Positions 57,898-64,000 of a DNA stretch of 64,000 bases are shown piece after piece. The stretch covers positions 500,754 through 564,753 of the forward strand of contig NZ_JAAHGH010000002.1 of NCBI RefSeq assembly GCF_010672525.1, given 5' to 3'. Position numbers and translations under genes: made by a program. Source of the DNA: Okeania sp. SIO2B3 (GTDB lineage: Bacteria > Cyanobacteriota > Cyanobacteriia > Cyanobacteriales > Microcoleaceae). The notes under the pieces were generated by a model. It did not search any database. It was given only the letters and a program-made list of their open reading frames with translations, and was not told where the DNA came from. Each line of letters opens with the position of its first letter. Position 1 is the first letter of the stretch.

Positions 57898-59166
57898 TTA
57901 TGCAAAGTATGCTGCTAACTTGCCCAACCATTTCACGATAGATTTTATAGCTTCTTTATTTTCTGACAAATACTTAATTACATTTTTTACTTTTTCTGCT
58001 TGCTGATGACTCATCAAATTGAGAAATACTTTCTCTCTCTGTTTAAGTATTTCTGCATTAGTATTTTCAATTTCTTTAATTACCCACCACTCCATAATTG
58101 TTGAAGAAAATGAATAAACTGTATTTTCTTCAACTGTACTTCGTTTAATTACTCCCCTTTGTTCTAAATCAATCAACTCTCTTTCTTTTTGACTAAAAAT
58201 AATATTAATATCACCTAAATTATAGCGTTTTTTTTGCACGCGACCTTCTAAGTTAGATAATGCAATTAGCATTAACAAAGTTTGTTCCAATTCATTAGCA
58301 AGTTCCCATGTACCTTGAAAAAAATGTTCTGTTGCTGCTATCAACTCCCTAGCAAATATCTCAGCACTAGGTGTTTCTCCAGAGCGCATTTGATGATAAT
58401 AAAGAAATCCGACATTTTGTAGTAATAGTGGATTTCCATAAGCAATTTCTTCAATTCCGTCACATAGTGCAGGTGGTATTTGCATTTGACTAAGCAACTT
58501 TTCTACTTCCTTCTGATTAAGTGGTTTTAGTTGTTGAAATGCGTAATGATTATACCAAGGAGATTTTTCTGGTGTCAGCTTAGGACCAGTTTCATTCAGA
58601 CGTCGCCTTGAAGTTACAATCATTGATAAATACTTTCTTTCCGAGGAGTGATAGGCTAAATTTCTACACTCACTTAAAAATACTTCTACGTCAGTTTCGG
58701 TATACTGAGAATGGGAACGAAAAGTCGCATCATAATCATCTAAAAGTAGAACTAAAAATTTATTTTGCTGACCTAATCTTTTCAACACAAGACGCAGGTA
58801 ATCTTTAGTTATTTTTGGCTTTTTTAGTAACTCTCGAACCATAGGTTGTATAGTCGTATCATCTTTAGTTTTTTCTCTAATTAAATTAATAATTTTTCGC
58901 CAGAAATTAGCGGGTATAAAAGGTTGAGTGTCTAGGCAATTTAGGTAGACAATTACCGCTTTAGATGGATCTAAATCTTGGGACTCCCAGATATGATGAG
59001 ATGTCAGTAGGTTAAGGAAAGAAGTTTTTCCCATACCTCGGCCACCCCAAATCGCTAAATTGCTGCGGTTGTATATTTGGTCAAATGCTATTGCTATTAA
59101 ATTTTCCCGCCCCACAAAACGTTCTGGGGCAACTGGTTGGCCTACAGTGAAAGGATTTCTTGGCAT
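57898..59166 (-). CDS. STAND/ORC-type AAA ATPase
   Basis: A product of 422 residues. It begins NPFTVGQPVAPERFVGRE, a lead-in close to that of the next gene's ATPase domain; Walker A GGRGMGKTSF (41-50), Walker B FLVLLLDDYD near 140, sensor-like VTSRRRL, then a winged-helix-like region (LIDLEQRGVIKRSTVEENTV). The C-terminal ~35 residues (NVIKYLSENKEAIKSIVKWL) look like a short helical adaptor. No membrane segment is present. It probably acts with the receptor-ATPase encoded just downstream, from shared domain type, direction and spacing. Confidence 0.85.
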   Translation of the reverse strand: MPRNPFTVGQPVAPERFVGRENLIAIAFDQIYNRSNLAIWGGRGMGKTSFLNLLTSHHIWESQDLDPSKAVIVYLNCLDTQPFIPANFWRKIINLIREKTKDDTTIQPMVRELLKKPKITKDYLRLVLKRLGQQNKFLVLLLDDYDATFRSHSQYTETDVEVFLSECRNLAYHSSERKYLSMIVTSRRRLNETGPKLTPEKSPWYNHYAFQQLKPLNQKEVEKLLSQMQIPPALCDGIEEIAYGNPLLLQNVGFLYYHQMRSGETPSAEIFARELIAATEHFFQGTWELANELEQTLLMLIALSNLEGRVQKKRYNLGDINIIFSQKERELIDLEQRGVIKRSTVEENTVYSFSSTIMEWWVIKEIENTNAEILKQREKVFLNLMSHQQAEKVKNVIKYLSENKEAIKSIVKWLGKLAAYFA

Positions 59167-59289
59167 GATGTCTTGATTTTACAATTTTAGGAAGGACTTA
59201 CAGATGATGCTTTTGCTATTTTCGTTATTATAGCTCCATACATAGCTAGCTACTAGAACTCCAGTTTTTTTTACTTCTTATTCTTTGAA

Positions 59290-59514
59290 TCACTCAATTT
59301 CCTCTAATGAAACTTAAATTAAATTGGTTTGATTATTGACGTTTTCTACTGCATTTAAGAGTCTGTTTTTGTTAGTTTAACTTTTAAATAAATAAGCTGT
59401 TTCGTCAAGTTCAGAAATAATAATTTAAGTTTCTTTATATCCAAATTTTGCTTTAAGTGTTTCTAGGAATTTATGGTCAAGTTGACTAGCTTTTAACCTA
59501 TAAAAATTGGACAT
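59290..59514 (-). pseudogene. Antitoxin-like small gene with three nonsense codons
   Basis: From ATG 59514 a 74-codon frame reads MSNFYRLKASQLDHKFLETL, then KAKFGYKET, stop, IIISELDETAYLFKS, stop, TNKNRLLNAVENVNNQTNLI, stop, VSLEEIE, final TGA at 59292-59290. It matches by eye the common cyanobacterial antitoxin-like family (YRLK..EL...FLE.LKA.F....IEI...E.DETEYL...E.N..RLL.AI.N). There is no frameshift: only codons 30, 46 and 67 are TAA where GAA or similar is expected. It is a recently decayed gene. The rest of the gap 59167-59610 has no gene. Confidence 0.6.
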
Positions 59515-59610
59515 ATATTGTAATTTATTAATATTTATAAGTTCTATGTTTAGTGTATGATTTAATAATAGAATAAATTCTATCTACCTATTAGTTATTT
59601 TGAAATATAT

Positions 59611-59949
59611 ATGCTAGTAAAGCTAAATCCTCAATTACAAAAACGTTTGGGCATATCAACAGAGGAAATTGCTCTATTTTGCCAACATTGGAATATTATT
59701 GAAATGGCTTTATTTGGGTCAGTTTTAAGCAATCGCTTTCACGCCAATAGTGATATTGATATTCTCATTCGCTTTGCACCAAAAGCTCGCCAGGGATTAT
59801 TAACTCTTGCTAAAATCAAACATGAATTAGAAAATAGCATAGGGCGAGAAGTGGATATTGCGGTAAAAGAATCCATTGAAAATAGTGAAAATTGGATTCG
59901 TCGTCAGGAAATTCTCAAGACAGCACAGGTAATTTATGAGCAGGGATAA
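59611..59949 (+). CDS. MNT-type nucleotidyltransferase antitoxin
   Basis: A product of 112 residues with minimal nucleotidyltransferase fold. FGSVLSNRFHANSDIDILI carries the GS (36-37) and DxD (48, 50) catalytic motif, and VDIAVKES gives the third acidic residue. In HEPN/MNT systems this protein adenylylates the HEPN toxin to silence it. The 3' end overlaps the HEPN gene by 14 nt, so the two are co-translated. Confidence 0.9.
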   Translation: MLVKLNPQLQKRLGISTEEIALFCQHWNIIEMALFGSVLSNRFHANSDIDILIRFAPKARQGLLTLAKIKHELENSIGREVDIAVKESIENSENWIRRQEILKTAQVIYEQG

Positions 59950-60292
59950 AGCATCACTTTTGGATATAGTTAACGCAGCAAGGCGAGTTTTGCAATTTGC
60001 TGAAGGAATTGATAAATCTGAGCTGGCAACTAATGAAGAAAAACAATCTGCCATTCTCTATCAAATTATTGTAATGGGAGAAGCTACCAAGCGACTATCA
60101 CCAGAATTTCGGGAACAATATCCGGAAATTCCGTGGAAAGATATTGCTGGAATGCGAGATATTCTTGCTCATCAATACGATCGCCTGAACTTTAATACTC
60201 TTTGGGATGTTATTCAAAGTGATGTTCCAGAAGTTTTGCCACTCCTTGAGTCCCTCTTACTAAATTCCACTGATGATATGGATAATAATTAG
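59936..60292 (+). CDS. HEPN-domain toxin (DUF86 family)
   Basis: A product of 118 residues, all-helical HEPN fold. The RNase motif is RDILAHQY: Arg74, His79 (R-x4-H) and the following Tyr81, the residue modified by the partner MNT protein in studied systems. VMGEATKRLSPEFREQYPEI is the typical DUF86 helix. It is predicted to cleave RNA when free of the partner. Motif residues are intact, so the pair looks functional. It is followed 50 bp later by the chelatase gene. Confidence 0.9.
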   Translation: MSRDKASLLDIVNAARRVLQFAEGIDKSELATNEEKQSAILYQIIVMGEATKRLSPEFREQYPEIPWKDIAGMRDILAHQYDRLNFNTLWDVIQSDVPEVLPLLESLLLNSTDDMDNN

Positions 60293-60342
60293 TCTTTTTT
60301 CGTTACCCTAATAGTATAGTAACTTTTATCAAAAATTAGGCC

Positions 60343-63300
60343 ATGAAACGCATTGTCTTAATCGCTGGTTTTGAATCTTTTAACACTGGTTTATACCGTC
60401 AAGCAGCTCAACTGGCAACTTCCCAATGTCCAGATTTAGATATCCAAGTATTTAGCGATCGCGCTCTTTCCACGGAACCAGAAACTGTCGCCACTGCCTT
60501 AGAAAATGCTGATGTTTTTTTCGGCAGTCTGCTTTTTGACTACGACCAAGTTTTATGGTTGCGTGAAAGAGTACAACATATTCCCATCCGTCTTGTGTTT
60601 GAGTCAGCACTGGAATTGATGGCATTAACAAAATTGGGAAAATTTATTATTGGCGACCAACCGAAAGGAATGCCAAAACCAGTCAAATTTATTCTCAGCA
60701 AATTTTCCAGTGGGAAAGAAGAAGACAAACTTGCGGGTTATATCAGCTTCCTGAAAACAGGTCCGAAATTACTCAAATTTGTACCAGTGAAAAAAGTGCA
60801 AGACCTGCGCAACTGGTTGATAATTTACGGTTATTGGAATGCTGGTGGTACAGAAAATGTGGCTGCCATGTGTTGGGTGTTGGCAGAAAAATATTTAGAT
60901 TTAAAAGTTGGAGAAATTCCTCCACCAGTGGAAACTCCCAATATGGGTTTGCTGCATCCAGACTACCAGGGTTATTTTGAGTCTCCCAAAAAATATCTCG
61001 AATGGTATCGCCAAGAAAAACAAACTTCCGCGACTCCCGTTGTTGGTATTTTGCTCTACCGCAAACACGTCATTACTAAACAACCATACATTCCTCAACT
61101 TATCCGCAAATTTGAAGAAGCAGGTTTAACACCCCTACCTGTATTTATCAACGGAGTCGAAGGTCATGTCGCCGTCAGAGACTGGATGACCAGCGCTTTT
61201 GAAAGTCAGAAGTCACAAGTCAGAAGTCAGAAGTTAGATAAAAGTCAAAATTCAAAAGTAAAAAGTCAAAAGTTAGATTCTGTTGAAACAGGACTTACGC
61301 AAATTAACCTTGAAAACGGCATATGTAGGGGCGAATGGCATTCGCCCTCACTAGATTTAAACTCAAAAGTCAAAAGTAAAAAGCATGATTCTGTTGAAAC
61401 AGGACTTACGCAAATTAACCTTGAAAACGGCACATGTAGGGGCGAATGGCATTCGCCCTCACTAGATTTAAACTCAAAAGTCAAAAGTAAAAAGGATGAT
61501 TCTGTTAAACCAATACTTTCCCTTTCTCCAGAAGCAGTAGAAGTCGATGCAGTCGTTTCAACTATTGGTTTTCCCTTGGTCGGTGGTCCTGCGGGTTCTA
61601 TGGAAGCAGGGCGACAAGTGGAAGTTTCTCAACGCATCCTCACTGCCAAAAATGTTCCCTATTTTGTGGCAGCACCCCTACTTATTCAGGATATCCATTC
61701 TTGGACGCGCCAAGGTGTGGGAGGTTTGCAAAGTGTAGTTTTATATGCACTGCCAGAATTAGATGGAGCGATCGATCCTGTTCCCCTGGGTGGTTTAGTG
61801 GGAGAAGATATTTATTTAATTCCCGAAAGAGTGAAACGTCTCACGGGTAGAGTGAAAAATTGGATAAAACTGCGTCAGAAAGCGCCCGCAGAAAGAAAAA
61901 TAGCCGTTATTCTCTATGGTTTTCCTCCCGGTTATGGTGCCACAGGTACAGCAGCGTTGTTAAATGTGCCGCGATCGCTCCTGAAATTCCTCCACGCTCT
62001 AAGAGAAGAAGGTTACGACGTTGGGGAAATTCCCGAAGATGGGGAAGAACTTATTCGTCAAATTAAAGAAGCAGACGAAATTTATTCTTCTTCCTCCCTC
62101 GATAATTCAGAACCAGTGCGAGCATCTTGCTCGCGTCCTTCATCCTCCCATTCTTCATCCTCGCATCCCTCATTCTCCGATGCTTCATCCTCCCATTTTT
62201 CATCCTCCCATTCTTCATCCTCGCATCCCTCATTCTCCGATGCTTCATCCTCCCATTTTTCATCCTCGCATCCTTCTCAAGTTAATATTAAAACCCTAGA
62301 AAAATGGTTGGGTTATCTATCAACAACTCGCATGGAAAAACAATGGGAAAATCTCACCCGCACGGGTATAAAAACCGATGGAGAAAATTTCCATATTGGC
62401 GGAATTAAATTAGGAAATATTTGGCTAGGAGTACAACCACCACTGGGAATTTCCGGCGACCCAATGCGCTTAATGTTTGAAAGAGATTTAACACCCCATC
62501 CCCAATATGCTGCTTTTTATAAATGGCTCCAAAATGAATTTCAAGCTGATGCAGTAGTTCACTTTGGAATGCACGGAACTGTGGAATGGTTGCCCGGTTC
62601 GCCCTTGGGAAATACTGGCTATTCTTGGTCAGATATTCTGTTAGGAAATATGCCACATCTATATATATATGCTGCTAATAATCCTTCCGAATCTATGTTG
62701 GCAAAACGTCGGGGTTATGGGGTGTTAATTTCTCATAATATTCCTCCTTATGGTCGGGCAGGTTTATATAAAGAATTAGTCAGTTTGCGAGAATTAATTT
62801 CTGAATATCGGGAAGATCCCCAGAAAAATTCAGCCTTACGAGAACCGATTTTTAAGAAAATTATTGATACTGGTTTAAATTCAGATTGTCCGTTTGAGTA
62901 TGGCAAAAAATTAGGAATTGAATTTACTACAGAAAATGCGCAGATGTTTAGTGCAGATGTAGTTAATCCCTATTTTGTCGAAATTTACGAATATTTGCAG
63001 GTAGTAGAACAAAGATTATTTTCTTCTGGTTTACATACTTTAGGTGAAGTTCCGAATGAGGAAGAATTAAAATCTTATTTGGAGGCTTATTTTGGGGAAG
63101 AAATCCCAGAGATAGACACGGATTTTGGGCACGGATATACGGATGATAATGTTAATAAAGATATGGTAAATATTCGGGATTTGTTGATGCAAAATACTGA
63201 CGAACTAACTAATCTTTTGCGTGGATTAAATGGAGAATATATTCCTGCTGCTCCAGGAGGAGATTTATTACGAGATGGTCCGGGAGTTTTGCCAACTGGT

Positions 63301-64000
63301 CGAAATATTCATGCTTTAGACCCCTATCGAATGCCTTCTCCCGCTGCTTATGAAAGAGGGCGAGAAATTGCTAGGGAAATTATTAATCAACATTTGGAAG
63401 AAAACAATAATTATCCCGAAACTGTAGCAGTAATGTTATGGGGTTTAGATGCTATTAAAACCCGTGGCGAATCAATCGGGATTTTATTAGAATTAGTAGG
63501 AGCTGAACCAGTAAAAGAAGGTACGGGTCGAATCGTTCGTTATGAATTAAAGACTTTAGCTGAAGTCGGTCATCCCCGCATCGATATTTTAGGAAATTTA
63601 TCAGGAATTTTCCGAGATAGTTTTGTCAATATTATCGAACTATTAGACGATCTATTCCAACGAGCAGCAACCGCAGACGAACCCGTAGAACAGAATTTTA
63701 TCCGCAAACACGCCTTAGCATTACAAGCGCAAGGTATAGAAAATGTTTCGGCACGGTTATTTTCCAATCCCGCTGGTGATTTTGGTTCCTTGGTAAACGA
63801 CCGAGTCGTGGATGGAAACTGGGAGTCAGCAGATGAGTTGGGCGATACTTGGCAAGGGCGAAATGTCTTTAGTTACGGTCGTCAGGACAAAGGTCAAGCA
63901 CGACCAGAAATTTTGCAGGAGTTGTTAAAAGGTTGCGATCGCATCGTTCAAGAAATTGACTCGGTGGAATATGGTTTGACAGATATTCAGGAATATTATG
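60343..64000 (+). CDS. bchH: Magnesium chelatase subunit H-like protein (BchH/ChlH/CobN family), open at right edge
   Basis: Large subunit that binds porphyrin and metal in Mg- or Co-chelatase; 1219 codons are present and the frame is open at 64000. The N-terminal part (KRIVLIAGFESFNTGLYRQA...ESALELMALTKLG) and VVHFGMHGTVEWLPGSPLGN near residue 740 are family features. It is shorter in plan than standard ChlH, and I read it as the second, BchH-type paralogue of cyanobacteria; CobN is the alternative. Two stretches are foreign to the family yet keep frame: residues ~287-386 (two 37-residue repeat units derived from an AGGACTTACGCA repeat) and ~583-645 (Ser/His-rich 20-residue repeats). No stop was found across either. 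Confidence 0.82.
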   Translation, partial: MKRIVLIAGFESFNTGLYRQAAQLATSQCPDLDIQVFSDRALSTEPETVATALENADVFFGSLLFDYDQVLWLRERVQHIPIRLVFESALELMALTKLGKFIIGDQPKGMPKPVKFILSKFSSGKEEDKLAGYISFLKTGPKLLKFVPVKKVQDLRNWLIIYGYWNAGGTENVAAMCWVLAEKYLDLKVGEIPPPVETPNMGLLHPDYQGYFESPKKYLEWYRQEKQTSATPVVGILLYRKHVITKQPYIPQLIRKFEEAGLTPLPVFINGVEGHVAVRDWMTSAFESQKSQVRSQKLDKSQNSKVKSQKLDSVETGLTQINLENGICRGEWHSPSLDLNSKVKSKKHDSVETGLTQINLENGTCRGEWHSPSLDLNSKVKSKKDDSVKPILSLSPEAVEVDAVVSTIGFPLVGGPAGSMEAGRQVEVSQRILTAKNVPYFVAAPLLIQDIHSWTRQGVGGLQSVVLYALPELDGAIDPVPLGGLVGEDIYLIPERVKRLTGRVKNWIKLRQKAPAERKIAVILYGFPPGYGATGTAALLNVPRSLLKFLHALREEGYDVGEIPEDGEELIRQIKEADEIYSSSSLDNSEPVRASCSRPSSSHSSSSHPSFSDASSSHFSSSHSSSSHPSFSDASSSHFSSSHPSQVNIKTLEKWLGYLSTTRMEKQWENLTRTGIKTDGENFHIGGIKLGNIWLGVQPPLGISGDPMRLMFERDLTPHPQYAAFYKWLQNEFQADAVVHFGMHGTVEWLPGSPLGNTGYSWSDILLGNMPHLYIYAANNPSESMLAKRRGYGVLISHNIPPYGRAGLYKELVSLRELISEYREDPQKNSALREPIFKKIIDTGLNSDCPFEYGKKLGIEFTTENAQMFSADVVNPYFVEIYEYLQVVEQRLFSSGLHTLGEVPNEEELKSYLEAYFGEEIPEIDTDFGHGYTDDNVNKDMVNIRDLLMQNTDELTNLLRGLNGEYIPAAPGGDLLRDGPGVLPTGRNIHALDPYRMPSPAAYERGREIAREIINQHLEENNNYPETVAVMLWGLDAIKTRGESIGILLELVGAEPVKEGTGRIVRYELKTLAEVGHPRIDILGNLSGIFRDSFVNIIELLDDLFQRAATADEPVEQNFIRKHALALQAQGIENVSARLFSNPAGDFGSLVNDRVVDGNWESADELGDTWQGRNVFSYGRQDKGQARPEILQELLKGCDRIVQEIDSVEYGLTDIQEYY
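61276..61497 (+). repeat. Two in-frame 111-bp units inside the chelatase gene
   Basis: Units 61276-61386 and 61387-61497 are nearly identical. Each contains AGGACTTACGCAAATTAACC and GGGGCGAATGGCATTCGCCC, the intergenic miniature repeat of 21537, plus AAAAGTCAAAAGT tracts. At 111 bp (37 codons) each keeps the frame, encoding TGLTQINLENG and CRGEWHSPSLDLNSKVKS. Confidence 0.95.
62115..62275 (+). repeat. In-frame 60-bp Ser/His repeat inside the chelatase gene
   Basis: GTGCGAGCATCTTGCTCGC (an altered GTGCGGGCATCTTGCCCGC palindrome) is followed by just over two 60-bp units with TCATCCTCCCATTC and TCGCATCCCTCATTCTCC, repeating exactly every 60 bp. The protein text is SSSHPSFSDASSSHF and variants. 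The strand bias towards TCC/CAT is unlike the rest of the gene. Confidence 0.93.

Noticed and set aside
62063-62299. Overlapping frames on both strands rich in MKNGRMK or HPPILHP repeats.
   Set aside because: They are alternative frames of the 60-bp repeat within the chelatase gene.

Overview
The window looks like a filamentous, probably marine, non-heterocystous cyanobacterium of the Trichodesmium/Okeania kind. This is inferred from psaA-psaB, chelatase, sulfotransferase and other cyanobacterial genes, frequent GCGATCGC (HIP1) octamers, AT-rich DNA, and a very high load of short repeats and miniature elements in long intergenic gaps. No rRNA or tRNA gene was seen. The assignment rests on recognition only.

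Layout. 1-1093: 3' part of a lipoprotein gene. 1914-6679: psaA and psaB behind a promoter region with a 49-bp duplication and an HLR1-like site. 7029-12989: small metabolic and envelope genes (glutathione-S-transferase-like, degenerate VanY-like, aspartoacylase, PEP-CTERM protein, yidD). 13340-15581: WD40 protein and a ferric-reductase-like membrane protein. 15582-17819: 2.2 kb without a convincing gene, holding a tandem duplication and a TA-flanked miniature element. 17820-23315: sulfotransferase-like, SH3b, thiO, ferredoxin, cimA. 23460-23868: a six-repeat CRISPR array with no cas gene in view. 24532-33249: DUF2237, pstS, a PiT-like membrane protein, squalene/phytoene synthase family, clpC. 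34760-39354: a tight operon of dynamin-like GTPase, RdcB-like protein and patatin-like lipase. 39867-41708: HEAT repeats. 42615-43650: an IS1-like transposase relic, then a flanked element carrying a nine-unit 77/78-bp tandem array. 43863-46622: C39 peptidase ABC exporter and a double-glycine-leader peptide rich in Tyr, Gly and Arg. 47477-48954: a group-2-like sigma factor whose N-terminal domain is separated by an A11 run. 50168-52711: DUF4126 protein and a flavin monooxygenase truncated by a TnpB element. 53016-59166: a GT39-like membrane protein and two STAND/AAA-type ATPases, one fused to TPRs, a membrane segment and a periplasmic-binding-type receptor. 59290-60292: a decayed antitoxin-like gene and an MNT/HEPN toxin-antitoxin pair. 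60343-64000: magnesium-chelatase-H-like gene, open at the right edge and carrying repeat insertions in frame.

Best candidates for undescribed biology: the dynamin/RdcB/patatin operon; the receptor-ATPase pair; the GG-leader peptide with its exporter; the tandem array inside a transposon-like frame; the poly-A-split sigma factor; and the repeat-invaded chelatase. Short repeats have also lengthened the C-termini of several otherwise normal proteins (GST-like, VanY-like, CimA).

Limits: family names come from motifs and memory of family sequences. No search, fold prediction or folding computation was run. Ends of miniature elements were placed by eye.
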